Source: Nocardia arizonensis (GTDB taxonomy: Bacteria > Actinomycetota > Actinomycetes > Mycobacteriales > Mycobacteriaceae). Taken from it: a DNA stretch of 64,000 bases. Position numbers and translations under genes: made by a program. The stretch spans positions 119,258-183,257 of the forward strand of contig NZ_LGYZ01000084.1 in the NCBI RefSeq assembly GCF_001310275.1, read 5' to 3'. Of this stretch, positions 26,002 through 34,924 are shown one piece after another. The first letter of the stretch is position 1. Each line of letters begins with the position of its first letter. The notes beneath the pieces are model-generated. The model was not told the origin of the DNA. It saw only the letters and a list, made by a program, of their open reading frames with translations, and made no database searches.

Positions 26002-27279
26002 ATGTCGGTAGAAGCGCCCTTCGCGCAGGTAGGTGAACCAGCGCGCTGCCCGACGGCTTTTCGTTATTGGGAGGCGCGAAACGAACCGAAATTCCGGCGC
26101 CTCGAGCGGATCGTGAAGTCGCTCACCGGCGGCGCTCTGTTTCCCACCGACGAGCAGGCCAGGACGCTGTGTGCGGACCTGTTCGCGGGCGACCCGGTCG
26201 CCGAACGGTTCGTCGCCGAGGTCATGCACGGGGAAATCGGCCCGCAGGGCGGGCGCGCGATGATGGAGACGGCGCTGAGGACGGGAATCGGCTCGGTGCC
26301 CGACGCGCCGGAATCGATGCGCGCGTTGTTCGACGAATTCGAGTCGGTGCCGGATTGGGTGGATCCGAAACTGGTCGAACAGGGTGCGGCAATCTGGCGT
26401 CGCTGGGGCACAATGCTTTTCAGCTTCGCGGGCGCCGAAACTCTCGAAATGTACACCGAAGCGGCGGTCGCCACGCCGCTGTCGCTCGCAGGCGGTTACG
26501 CCGGCGACAGCGCCCTGCGCAGATTCCTCGAAACCTGCCGGTTCTGGATGGATGTCTCTCAACCCGGGGCATTGCTGACTCCCGGCTCGCCCGGTCGCGC
26601 GACCGCGTTGAAGGTTCGCGTCATGCATGTGTCGGTGCGCGCCCGAGTCGCAGAGCATACGGAGTGGGACCTCGAGAAGTGGGGGCTGCCGATCAGCCAG
26701 ACCTATCAACTGCTGACTCTGTTGGGCGGAAGTCTCACCCCGGGCCTTGGGCTGTGGGCACTGGGATATCAGACGACGCTCTCGGAGATCCGTGCGCTGC
26801 TGCACTTCCAGAAATATATGGGGCACCTCCTCGGCGTGCGTCCGAGATGGTATCCGGAGTCGGTGGCCGACTCCCTGCGCGTCCTGGCGATGACGATCGC
26901 CTCGCGATCCTACGACGCGGGCGCGCACGGTGCCGAACTCATCGAATCCTATCCGGCGGCGTTCGCCCCGCGCGACGGTCACCGGGGTCTGACCCGGCTG
27001 CGGGAGATGTACAACTTCCGGATCAACTCCGTGTACTCGGCGATGTACATGGCACCGGCGACCCGGCGCAAATACCGGATGCCGCCGGCCTTTCCGTGGC
27101 TGCTCATTCCGGTGGCCCGCTTTCCGCTCATCACCGCGATGGAACTGGCACGGCGCGCCTTCCCGCCCTTCGCACGACTTCAGGAAAGGGTCATGGTCCG
27201 GCACCGGGAGAACTGGTATCGCGCTCAAATGATCGGCCGTGAAGCGGAATTCGATGCCAGTGGCGCCCTGCGGCGCTGA
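26002..27279 (+). CDS. MpaB/latex-clearing-protein-type haem oxygenase (DUF2236)
   Basis: The 425-residue protein has the family core: GIGSVPDAPESMRALFDEFE and WVDPKLVEQGAAIWRRWGTM, then ALKVRVMHVSVRARV where His209 is the likely axial haem ligand, matching the (V/L)R-x-MH-x-x-VR signature of Lcp and MpaB proteins. Lcp cleaves isoprene double bonds in rubber and MpaB cleaves a farnesyl chain in mycophenolic acid biosynthesis, so a polyprenyl or other alkene substrate is plausible. No signal peptide is seen. ATG 26002 is set by a strong AGGAGGAAACG; in-frame upstream starts add non-conserved sequence. Confidence 0.85.
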   Translation: MSVEAPFAQVGEPARCPTAFRYWEARNEPKFRRLERIVKSLTGGALFPTDEQARTLCADLFAGDPVAERFVAEVMHGEIGPQGGRAMMETALRTGIGSVPDAPESMRALFDEFESVPDWVDPKLVEQGAAIWRRWGTMLFSFAGAETLEMYTEAAVATPLSLAGGYAGDSALRRFLETCRFWMDVSQPGALLTPGSPGRATALKVRVMHVSVRARVAEHTEWDLEKWGLPISQTYQLLTLLGGSLTPGLGLWALGYQTTLSEIRALLHFQKYMGHLLGVRPRWYPESVADSLRVLAMTIASRSYDAGAHGAELIESYPAAFAPRDGHRGLTRLREMYNFRINSVYSAMYMAPATRRKYRMPPAFPWLLIPVARFPLITAMELARRAFPPFARLQERVMVRHRENWYRAQMIGREAEFDASGALRR

Positions 27280-27309
27280 ACCGGTTCACCTACGAAACGA
27301 AGGACTCTC

Positions 27310-28371
27310 ATGACAACCCGGATCGTCGAAGCGTGGAACGGCCCCGGCCGTCGCGATGCCACGCTCACAGAGGTGCAGCCACGTCACAACGCACTGCACC
27401 CGTCCACCAGCAAGCTGGCCTTCGAACACTGGTATTTCGATGCCCGGCTCGACACGGGACACGTGGTGGTCGGATTCCTGACCAAGCGCAGGCCCGAGGA
27501 TCTGCCCGGCGCGAGGCCATGGGTGGAGATGATCGTCTATTTTCCGGACGGGACCCGGCGGCAGGCATCGAAGAAATACCCGCGTTCAGCCGCCTCCTTC
27601 GCCACCGACACCTTCGACGTCCGCATCGGGGACAACCACGCCCGCACCGAGTTTCCCGGCACGGGTCATCCCGTCCATCATGTGCACCTGGCGGAGGCCG
27701 GACTCGAATTCGACCTCACCTTCCACAACGAGACGCCGAGCTGGATGCCGGGCAAGGGCGAGACCCGCTTCGACGCGCGCAACTCCTTCGGCTGGGTAGT
27801 CGGGGCGCCCCGGGCCCGTGTGAGTGGCACGGTCCGAATCGACGGCACCGTCATCGACGCGACCGGACGCGGATACGCCGACCACAACTGGGGCGTCGGC
27901 GACATGAAGAAGATCATCGACCGCTGGCATTGGGGACGGCTCTACGACGACGAGTACTCCCTGTTGTTCGCCCATGTGCTGACTCAGCAGCAGCGCGGCG
28001 CTCACGAAATCGCTCCGCTCATGCTGGGTCGTGGCGGCGAGGTGGTGCTGTCGACGGGCGAAACGGTGCTGACCGAGGGACCCAAACGCTACGACGCGGT
28101 CGCGGGACGCGAATATCCGGAATGGATCCAACTGCACGTACCCGATCAACTCGATCTGCGGTTGGACGTCGAATCGGTCATTCACGCACACGATCTTCTC
28201 GATGACTTTCCGATCGTCCGCACGCGCTTTGTGAAACCATTGGCGCAGCGCGTGATCGGACATCCCGCCTACTTCCGCTTCCAGTCCGCCTTCGAGCTGA
28301 CGGTCCGCGGTAGCGGGCGACCGCAGACCCTTACCGGCACCACCCTGCACGAACTGGTCGCGCTCAAATAA
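27310..28371 (+). CDS. AttH/CrtC-like lipocalin-fold protein
   Basis: The 353-residue protein is of the CrtC (carotenoid 1,2-hydratase)/AttH family. Residues ~35-60 read LAFEHWYFDARLDTGHVVVG, ~140-170 FHNETPSWMPGKGETRF, and the diagnostic GRGYADHNWG (~190-199) is followed by WHWGRLYDDEYSLLFAHV. Family members include carotenoid hydratases and stand-alone Diels-Alderases that act on polyene or terpenoid substrates. It starts 30 bp after the MpaB-type gene with AAGGA upstream, so the two are co-translated; a joint role in oxidising and reshaping an isoprenoid/polyene is inferred. Confidence 0.8.
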   Translation: MTTRIVEAWNGPGRRDATLTEVQPRHNALHPSTSKLAFEHWYFDARLDTGHVVVGFLTKRRPEDLPGARPWVEMIVYFPDGTRRQASKKYPRSAASFATDTFDVRIGDNHARTEFPGTGHPVHHVHLAEAGLEFDLTFHNETPSWMPGKGETRFDARNSFGWVVGAPRARVSGTVRIDGTVIDATGRGYADHNWGVGDMKKIIDRWHWGRLYDDEYSLLFAHVLTQQQRGAHEIAPLMLGRGGEVVLSTGETVLTEGPKRYDAVAGREYPEWIQLHVPDQLDLRLDVESVIHAHDLLDDFPIVRTRFVKPLAQRVIGHPAYFRFQSAFELTVRGSGRPQTLTGTTLHELVALK

Positions 28372-28603
28372 TCGACCAGATTCGGTTGAGTTCGCCAATG
28401 CCCTTTGATCATTGGAGGCGATGGCACTGCGCACACGAGACGCTGTCCCTTCGGATACGGTGCGCCGCCATCTCTCTCATGACAGCGATCCCGACGAGGT
28501 CGAAGTGCCCCGCCCGTTGATCCGGGGTGTGCAAGGCCGACTGATCCCCCAACCGGATGTACAGACCGCGGAAGCGAGTCGTGGACCGGGTTGGACAGTC
28601 GGT

Positions 28604-29149
28604 TCACGGGGTGAATGCTGGTGCGACGTAGTTGCGGATCATATGTTGTTCGATGTCGTTGTCCGGTAGCGGCCATTGGGCGAAGGACAAGACGACGCGG
28701 ACGATCCACTGCGCCGCGTCGGGGTCGTGATCGGTGATTCCGGTGAGCTCCGCCGCCAGACCGCTGAGTAGCGGTGAGGTGTGCATCCGGTCGAGGTCCA
28801 TTGCGCGTGAGTTGGGCATCGTCGGATGGAGCGGGTTGGACCTGATCTGTTCCAGGGCCACGCTGATGGCGGTGACGACTCGTTCGGCGCCGCTGAGTCC
28901 GTCGACGGCCTCTCGGACGGTGTCGACGATGTCGGAGGCCAGGCGCATGAGGACGGCGTCGCGGATCTGGGCTTTGCCACCGGCGTAGCGGTAGATGGTG
29001 GCTCTCGAGCAGTGCACCGCGCGGGCGAGTGTTTCGATGTCGAAGGCGTCCAATCCGTGCGTGAGGATGAGGTCGGTGGCTGCCGCGTGGATGCGCTCGG
29101 CCGCCGCCACCCGTCGACTGTCTCCGACCACCCAGTCATCGCGAACCAT
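28604..29149 (-). CDS. TetR-family transcriptional regulator
   Basis: The 181-residue regulator has the HTH at ~15-60 (AERIHAAATDLILTHGLDAF, RAVHCSRATIYRYAGGK) and a TetR C-terminal domain ending WPLPDNDIEQHMIRNYVAP, a pattern common in regulators divergent from cytochrome P450 genes in Nocardia and Mycobacterium. ATG 29149 is chosen because GGAG is six bases upstream. It is divergent from the P450 gene. Confidence 0.85.
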   Translation of the reverse strand: MVRDDWVVGDSRRVAAAERIHAAATDLILTHGLDAFDIETLARAVHCSRATIYRYAGGKAQIRDAVLMRLASDIVDTVREAVDGLSGAERVVTAISVALEQIRSNPLHPTMPNSRAMDLDRMHTSPLLSGLAAELTGITDHDPDAAQWIVRVVLSFAQWPLPDNDIEQHMIRNYVAPAFTP

Positions 29150-29337
29150 CGCCATCTCCGTCCGTGAGTCGTTTCCGCGTGACTTCTCGAATCTGAGACG
29201 CCGTACTCGGAACGTTTCACCATTCTCGCAGGTGGACCGAGTCTCGGTGAGACGGCTGTGTGGTGGCGCACGATCCACCGGTCGCAGCTTTGGCGCAGGT
29301 CATTGACGTGGTTTCGGCGTCCGGCCACGGTGGAGCG

Positions 29338-30558
29338 ATGACTTCGCTCGATGGTGGCCTCGGCCTCGCGCTGTTCGAGGACGACAACATCCAGGATCCG
29401 TACCCGCTCTACGAGCGGATGCACCGGACAGGTCCGGTGCACAGGATCGGAGATTCCGATTTCTATGCCGTGAGCAGTTGGGAGGCGGTGAACGAAGCGG
29501 TCACCCGCTGCGCCGACTTCTCCTCCAATCTGACCGCGACAATGATGTACGGGCCCGCGGGCACGGTCACCGCGTTCCCGATGGGTGAGCTCGGCGGTCC
29601 CACGCAGGCATTGGCAACCGCGGACGAGCCGACTCACGGGGTGCACCGCAAAGCGCTGCTTCCGCACCTGGCCGCCAAACGCGTTCTGGCCTGTGAACCG
29701 TTCATCGCCGAGACCTTCGAGCGGCTGTGGGACCTCGCCCTCGATGGCGGCGGGATCGAGTGGATGGCCGCGATGGCGAACAAACTGCCGATGACGATCG
29801 TCGCGGGGATCGTCGGTGTGCCCGACGGCGACGTCGACACACTGATCCGCTGGGGATATTCGGCGACGCAGGTGGTCGAGGGGTTGGTCTCCGAGGAGCA
29901 GATGCGGGACGCGGGTGTCGCAACGCTGGAACTCGCTGCCTACATCGCCGACCAATTCCGACAGGCGTCGATCGGTTCGCGCGAGGGTCTCCTCGGTGAC
30001 CTCGCCGGAGCGAGCGCCCGCGGCGAACTCGACGACACCGCGGCGCTGGTCATGATGATCACCCTGTTCGGTGCCGGTGGGGAATCGACGGCCTCGCTGA
30101 TCGGCACCGCGGCCCGGATACTCGCGACTGACCTCGACATTCAGCGACGACTTCGTGAACACCCCGAACTCCTGAGCCCCTTCCTCGAGGAGGTGCTGCG
30201 TTACGAACCACCTTTCCGAGGCCACTACCGGCACGTCGTCGGTGACACCGAACTGTGCGGGGTGCGGCTGCGGAAAGGCTCGCGGCTGTTCTTGTTGTGG
30301 GGTGCGGCCAACCGAGATCCCGCGCACTTCGACGACCCCGCCGAATTCCGGCTCGACCGGGTAGCGGCGAAGGACCACGTGAGTTTCGGCCGAGGATCGC
30401 ACTTCTGCGTCGGCGCCGCTCTGGCGCGGCTCGAAGCCCGGATCGCGATCGGCGGTCTGCTGGATCGAACCGCCACCTTCCGTGCCGATGACGCGGGGCG
30501 GTGGTTGCCGAGCCTGCTGGTCAGACGCCTGGAGCATCTGCACCTGAACATCGGATGA
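29338..30558 (+). CDS. Cytochrome P450
   Basis: The 406-residue bacterial class I P450 has the I-helix oxygen motif FGAGGEST (~245-252), the K-helix ExxR in LEEVLRYEPPFRG (~285), and the haem-binding loop VSFGRGSHFCVGAALARLEA with the axial Cys near residue 357. No membrane anchor is present, so it needs separate ferredoxin and reductase. ATG 29338 is preceded by GGTGGAG. The divergent TetR gene probably regulates it. P450 genes occur in coelibactin-type clusters, but this one is about 8 kb from the NRPS operon with unrelated genes between. Confidence 0.92.
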   Translation: MTSLDGGLGLALFEDDNIQDPYPLYERMHRTGPVHRIGDSDFYAVSSWEAVNEAVTRCADFSSNLTATMMYGPAGTVTAFPMGELGGPTQALATADEPTHGVHRKALLPHLAAKRVLACEPFIAETFERLWDLALDGGGIEWMAAMANKLPMTIVAGIVGVPDGDVDTLIRWGYSATQVVEGLVSEEQMRDAGVATLELAAYIADQFRQASIGSREGLLGDLAGASARGELDDTAALVMMITLFGAGGESTASLIGTAARILATDLDIQRRLREHPELLSPFLEEVLRYEPPFRGHYRHVVGDTELCGVRLRKGSRLFLLWGAANRDPAHFDDPAEFRLDRVAAKDHVSFGRGSHFCVGAALARLEARIAIGGLLDRTATFRADDAGRWLPSLLVRRLEHLHLNIG

Positions 30559-30588
30559 TCGGCCGGACGGCAAGCGCGCCCGGGTGCC

Positions 30589-30928
30589 TCACACTGTCGG
30601 CCCGTGTGACGCCATCGACGGCCGCGCGCGCGGACACCTGCTCGGTTTGTCCGCCAGCACTTCGAGACCCTCGACGGCGACCGGTCCGGGGCCGGTGTAG
30701 CCGAACGGAACGGCGATGATGCGGTCGGCGCGGATGGCTTCGACTCCGGCTAGTTCGGGGCGCGAGCGCAGTGCCTGGCGAGCCGACTCGGGAGTCTGAT
30801 CGCCCTGGGTGAGCAGGATGACGACCTCGGGATCGCGCGGTGAGTCCCGCGACGAGGGCGACGGTCGCCGACAGCAAGGCGGGCCGCCGGAGACGGCGGA
30901 GGTGGAGGGTATTCACTGTTGTCGCCAT
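30589..30928 (-). pseudogene. Internally deleted metallophore ABC-transporter substrate-binding protein
   Basis: Two remnants in different frames are joined. The ATG at 30928, with AAAGGA upstream, starts a clean signal peptide (MATTVNTLHLRRLRRPALLS then ATVALVAGLTA). About 30 codons on, the coding potential jumps frame to a typical FecB/BtuF-type C-terminus (PRDPEVVILLTQGDQTPESA, RADRIIAVPFGYTGPGPVAV, VEGLEVLAD), ending in TGA at 30589. Roughly 200 residues of the ligand-binding domain are missing, so no functional receptor can be made. It lies 20 bp downstream of the FecCD-type permease gene. Confidence 0.8.
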
Positions 30929-30948
30929 TTCCTTTGCTGGACAGAGGG

Positions 30949-31978
30949 TTACGTTGGAGTTGCGCGCATGCGTCTGATGAGCACGAGCAGTAGCGGGGCG
31001 CCGACGACCGCGGTCACGATGCCGAGCGGCAGTTCGCGCGGGGCGAAAGCCATTCGGGCGACGACGTCGGCGGCGACCAGGAATATCGCGCCGATCAGCG
31101 CCGAGACGGGGATGAGGGCGCGGTGGGTGGCACCGACGCACAGCCGTGCGATGTGCGGGATGACCAAGCCCACGAATCCGATCGCGCCCGAGACCGCCAC
31201 CACGGCGCCTACGCCGAGCGCGACGCTACCGAGAGCGCAGACACGCAGTCGGACGGGTGAGAATCCCAGCGTTCGCGCGGTGTCGTCGCCGACGGCCAGT
31301 GCGTCGAACCGGGTGCCCATGGCGAACAGGGCCGCGAGGAAGACCAGGACCACCACGCCGGTGATGCCCACGGAGGACCATGCCGCCGACCCCAGCGAGC
31401 CCAGCAGCCAGAACAGGACCGCGCGGGCGCCCTCGGGCGAGTCCGAGGCGAAGATGAGGAAGCTGGTCGCCGCGGAGAATATGTAGGCGATCGTGACACC
31501 GCCGAGCAGCAGCCGCAGGGAGGTCATCTGCCCGTTGATCCTGGCGACGAGGAACAACAGGACGGTGGCGACCATCGCGCCGAGGAAGGCGCTCGAGGTG
31601 AGGGCCGCCGCGGAGGCGGCGGTGGTCGAACCGAACAGCAGGCAGACCGCGGCCCCGGTGGACGCGCCCGAGGTGACGCCGAGGATGTGCGGGTCGGCCA
31701 GTGCGTTGCGGATGATCGTCTGCAACACCGCGCCGCCGACCGCGAGTGCCGCGCCGACGCATACTCCGAGCAGCACCCTCGGGGTGCGCACCTGCCACAC
31801 GATCGAGTCGTGCGCGCGGGTCCAGTCGACGACGCCCGGCCACCCGAACACGTGGTGGGACACGATTTCGGTGACGGTCAGCGGGGGGACCGACACCGGA
31901 CCCAGTCCCGTCGCGACGACGATCGTGACGACGAGGATCGCGCTCAGCCCGCCGAATGGACATCTTCGGCTTCCTCAT
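30949..31978 (-). pseudogene. FecCD-type metallophore permease, frameshifted near its start
   Basis: From about 31950 down to 30949 the frame encodes a near-complete FecCD/BtuC-type permease: SVPPLTVTEIVSHHVFG, RTPRVLLGVCVGAALAVGGA, GVTSGASTGAAVCLLFGS and the coupling region VGLVIPHIARLCVGATHRAL. The natural first helix (LSAILVVTIVVATGLGPV) is in frame with this body but has no start codon before an upstream TGA. The only well-placed ATG (31978) is out of frame by one base, consistent with a 1-nt indel around 31955-31970. Translation could start at GTG 31896 (315 aa), losing helix 1. No ATPase gene is adjacent. Confidence 0.7.
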
Positions 31979-32015
31979 CTGCGTGTCGGGTGGGTCGGCG
32001 TCGAAGACATATTAC

Positions 32016-32036
32016 TGAAAATGATTGCCATTTGCA
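32016..32036. promoter_or_regulatory. Zur-like zinc-uptake regulator box
   Basis: TGAAAATG-ATTGC-CATTTGCA is a 21-bp imperfect dyad (one mismatch between the 8-bp arms). It matches the actinobacterial Zur operator pattern TGAAAATGATnnnCATTTTCA, and lies 38 bp upstream of the permease ATG at 31978. It would repress the importer when zinc is plentiful. Assignment to Zur rather than another Fur-family protein is by pattern only. Confidence 0.6.
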
Positions 32037-32345
32037 TAATGAGGATGGCCAAGCGGCGGCGCGGGATCGTCGCGCCCGTCACCGAAGCGGGTCGCGCGGC
32101 CGGGGTTGTCGGACGGCGACGGCAGGTGAAGCGCTGTGGCACTCGGGAATCGACCCTCGGGGGGATGGCCGGTTTCGCCGGATCCGATCTCGCCGAATGG
32201 TCGCCAGGGGCGGCCGGGCGACGAGACTCGTCGCCCGGTCTGTTCGCAGGCGACGCTCGCGCCCGCGAGGATCAGCTGCTCGACGTCACTCGATCAACAG
32301 CCGCGCCGCGCGGCAGCTGGCCCGCTGGCACATCGGGAAGCTCGG
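32037..32345. other. Intergenic interval behind the Zur-like box
   Basis: About 310 bases with no frame that reads as protein on either strand. It presumably formed by the same decay that affected the neighbouring transporter and the fragment at 32346-32573. Confidence 0.35.
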
Positions 32346-32573
32346 GGAAACCCCCAGCCCGACGCCGAACGCGTCGCCTTCCTGGCCAAACTCGCCGAGG
32401 TCGGTGGCCGGCCGGCCGGAATGCGGCGCATCGGTGTCGCCAACGGTGTGGACACCGGCCGGGGCAACGGCATCGATCCCGCCCGGACCGCGGTCTCGGG
32501 CCGGGGTGAACTGCTCGCCGCCACGCTGCGCATCCAGAGTGAGCATCTCGTGAGCCATTCGGCTCACCGCTGA
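32346..32573 (+). pseudogene. Orphan C-terminal gene fragment, possibly of a secreted esterase-like protein
   Basis: This frame has strongly GC-ending codons and reads PDAERVAFLAKLAEVGGRPA, MRRIGVANGVDTGRGNGIDP, ARTAVSGRGELLAATLRIQS. The RRIGVANGVDTGRGNG segment recalls a repeat seen in secreted lipase/esterase-like actinobacterial proteins, but I cannot confirm the family. No start codon or N-terminal part is present upstream, where the frame is not protein-like. Confidence 0.3.
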
Positions 32574-32717
32574 CCAGGGCAGCCGTATCGCCGCACGCCG
32601 GTGCGGCTGCCCTTCCGCGGAGGCACGGCGCCCGGCCACCGGCCGCGAACGATATGCCGGTGGCCACGAAATCGACGAACCCGATCATTCCCCTCGGCGG
32701 GCGGCCAGGATTTCGAG

Positions 32718-33152
32718 TCAGGTCGTCGCGGAGTGCGCCGACGGGACGACGCCGAGTTGCTGCATCATCCCGAGCGCGTCCCAGCACGCCCAGCTCTCGA
32801 CTATCTTGCCGTCCCGGAGGCGATTGATCGTCATTCCTTGTACTACCGCCGGTTTGCCCGTGGCGGGCATGCCCATCATCTCGCCGTCGTTGGTTCCTGT
32901 CGCCGTCCATCGGGTGGTGACGAAATCGCCTTCGGCGATCTGTTCGTTGATCAGGAACCGTTGATCCGAGAACGCGGCGAGATACATACGCGCCAGCTTC
33001 TCGAGGCCCTCGGGGCCGTGGATGTCGGCGAATGGGTTCTGCGGGTCGTGGTCGATAGCGTCGGCAGCGATCACCTCGGCGAATACATCGAAGTCTCGGC
33101 TGTTCCACGCGTCGAAGACGCGCGCGGACGCGGCCTTGTTCTGCTCTGACAT
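32718..33152 (-). CDS. SnoaL-like ester cyclase family protein
   Basis: The 144-residue NTF2-like cone protein reads VFDAWNSRDFDVFAEVIAAD, DAIDHDPQNPFADIHGPEGL, then TTRWTATGTNDGEMMGMPAT and GMTINRLRDGKIVESWACWD, the typical SnoaL/ester-cyclase order. Family members include polyketide cyclases and many proteins of unknown small-molecule function. It stands alone, with no polyketide genes nearby. Confidence 0.88.
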   Translation of the reverse strand: MSEQNKAASARVFDAWNSRDFDVFAEVIAADAIDHDPQNPFADIHGPEGLEKLARMYLAAFSDQRFLINEQIAEGDFVTTRWTATGTNDGEMMGMPATGKPAVVQGMTINRLRDGKIVESWACWDALGMMQQLGVVPSAHSATT

Positions 33153-33773
33153 TGATTTCCTACCTTATGGTGGCGCCGAACCGGCGAAGGCGGCTCGTAG
33201 TCGCTACGCGCAGCGTTCGCGGCGCCCGGCGTTCGTGTGGGATGCGCTCGGGCCGCGATGTCGACGGTGGATCCAGGCGCCACAGCCCGGTACGGGACGC
33301 TGCTATCACGAGGATGCCCGTCCGTATGTTCGTCGGCGGGCATCGAGCACCCGCCGGTCACGAACCTTGAAGCCGGTATACGGTCCCATTGTGCGCCTTT
33401 TTCCCGCGCGAAGTAAGAGCCGACGGTGTGCGGGCGCAGGCACGCCGCACGGTCCGGCCGATGGCGGCTCCGTCGCCGGTGACAATTGCACGAGGCTCTG
33501 GGTAAACGGTCTTGGCCGCCCGAGCGTTGGCCGAGATCCCTGTGCTCGGTCCGGGACTGCGACTACCGCTGGGACCGTCCGAGTGCGATGCGTGTTCACT
33601 TGTGCAGGTAAATCGACGATGCGCTGAGAGGCATCCTCGCAGCCTCCGCCCCCACATCGGGATGCGACACGCTCGGGACGTGTCGATTCACGTTGTCGGA
33701 TAAGCATTTTCGAGCCGGCTTGGTAGAGTGTGCGAGCTGGCTCCGGCATGACGGCATTGCGCGCTGTCTTCGC
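33153..33773. other. Non-coding or unrecognised interval of about 620 bp
   Basis: Several short open frames cross this stretch on both strands, but none has a consistent codon bias, ribosome-binding site or recognisable motif. GC content falls slightly toward 33690-33760. I see no gene or repeat here. Confidence 0.4.
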
Positions 33774-34349
33774 TCATGGCACCCGGACCTGCGCGGGCAC
33801 CGTCCAGCCCTGCCGGCACGTCGAGTGGCCGTCACAGCCTTCGACAACCACCAGGTGGGTGCCGCGCCCGGGTGAGCGCACGGTCTTGCCGCTCCGGCCG
33901 CCCGGCGTGTTGTTCTGGCTGCCGTCCACGCTGACGATGAAGCGGTCGTAGGAGTACGGCGTCGTCGGGCCCCACTCGACGTAGATGTTGCCGTCGTCGG
34001 TGGCGACCGCCGCGACGGTCATCTCGCCGCCTTGGTGCGGTGACCAGACGATGTCGCCGTGCTCGAACAGCTGATGTCTGCTCTGCGCGCGCAGATCCTC
34101 GCCCATCCCCGGTGGGAATCCCGGCGGAATGTGTTCGGGAACCATCTCTCCGGTGATCGGGCACCCTATCGAGATGTAGTGTTGTGCGAGCAGCTGCCAC
34201 CGGGTCGAGATCAATCCGTCCGGCTGGAACGAACAGTGGGGAACACCGGTGTGCGCAGGCGACGCTAGGCCGGTGCCGGTCTGGGGGGGCATGATCGCCG
34301 CGACCGCCGACAACACGCCCGCAATGCGCCGAATCACTCTGTGTGACAA
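33774..34349 (-). CDS. Small secreted protein with LGFP-like segment
   Basis: The 191-residue product starts at TTG 34349, set by AAGGAG six bases upstream. A signal peptide (SHRVIRRIAGVLSAVAAIMP) is followed by an LGFP-like segment (STRWQLLAQHYISIGCPITG, LFEHGDIVWSPHQG) and a beta-rich C-terminal part (VAAVATDDGNIYVEWGPTTP, YSYDRFIVSVDG) containing two Cys residues near the end. LGFP-type repeats are linked to cell-wall association in Corynebacteriales. Function unknown; probably co-located with the I36-type inhibitor gene by chance or as a secreted pair. Confidence 0.65.
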   Translation of the reverse strand: MSHRVIRRIAGVLSAVAAIMPPQTGTGLASPAHTGVPHCSFQPDGLISTRWQLLAQHYISIGCPITGEMVPEHIPPGFPPGMGEDLRAQSRHQLFEHGDIVWSPHQGGEMTVAAVATDDGNIYVEWGPTTPYSYDRFIVSVDGSQNNTPGGRSGKTVRSPGRGTHLVVVEGCDGHSTCRQGWTVPAQVRVP

Positions 34350-34372
34350 AGGATTCTCCTTCGTGCGACCAG

Positions 34373-34397
34373 CCCTCCCGGCGGTGTGCCGGGAGGG
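34373..34397 (-). terminator. Hairpin terminator of the I36-inhibitor-type gene
   Basis: A 10-bp perfect GC-rich stem (CCCTCCCGGC/GCCGGGAGGG) with a 5-nt loop lies 21 bp after the stop of the inhibitor-type gene and just before the start of the next secreted-protein gene, so the two are likely separate transcripts. Confidence 0.6.
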
Positions 34398-34417
34398 TCT
34401 GCCGAGTGGTGCGAGCC

Positions 34418-34798
34418 TCAGCCACAGACCCACAGGGCGTCGGCCTTGTTGTCACCGTCGGTGGGCACATTGCCCCTGCTGTTGTCGGGGACCGAGACGA
34501 GCAGTTGCCACTCCTGACCGGTCCAGTTGTAGACGCCGACCGTCTTTCCGGTGCGATTCCAGTACGAGCTGAGACGGTCTCCTATTCCTTCGTTGCCGAT
34601 GTCGTGCAGCAGGCAGTTGTTGTCGACCTGCACGAACATTCCGGTGCCGTCGCGGTGGTCGTAGCCGCAGAACAGTCCGCCCGGGCAGTCGTAGGTCGCC
34701 GACGCCGGCGCGGGCGCGAGGGCCGCGCCGTACCCGGCGACCGCGATGGCGGCCGCCGCCGCGACGGCGAGACGGCTGAACAGTCTGAGTGACAACAT
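34418..34798 (-). CDS. Secreted peptidase-inhibitor family I36 protein
   Basis: The 126-residue protein has a signal peptide (MLSLRLFSRLAVAAAAAIAV ... ASA) and a mature domain with the I36 signature: CPGGLFCGYDHRDGTGMFVQ, NEGIGDRLSSYWNRTGKTVG, VYNWTGQEWQLLVSV. Four Cys residues can form two disulfides. Family members are small beta-gamma-crystallin-like inhibitors such as the Streptomyces metalloproteinase inhibitor. ATG 34798 has AAGGG six bases upstream. Confidence 0.88.
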   Translation of the reverse strand: MLSLRLFSRLAVAAAAAIAVAGYGAALAPAPASATYDCPGGLFCGYDHRDGTGMFVQVDNNCLLHDIGNEGIGDRLSSYWNRTGKTVGVYNWTGQEWQLLVSVPDNSRGNVPTDGDNKADALWVCG

Positions 34799-34924
34799 GA
34801 TTGACCCTTCGAGGCCGGTGGGATCGAGTATCGGCGGGCAGGAATCCGCCGCACTCATGATGGGCGGAACGGACCGTCCACGACTATCCACCTCGCGCGA
34901 GTTCTGTCCGGGCCGCGCGGTGCG

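Noticed and set aside
28372..28603. Short open frames in both directions between the AttH-like and TetR genes
   Set aside because: No ribosome-binding site, family match or consistent codon bias; treated as intergenic.
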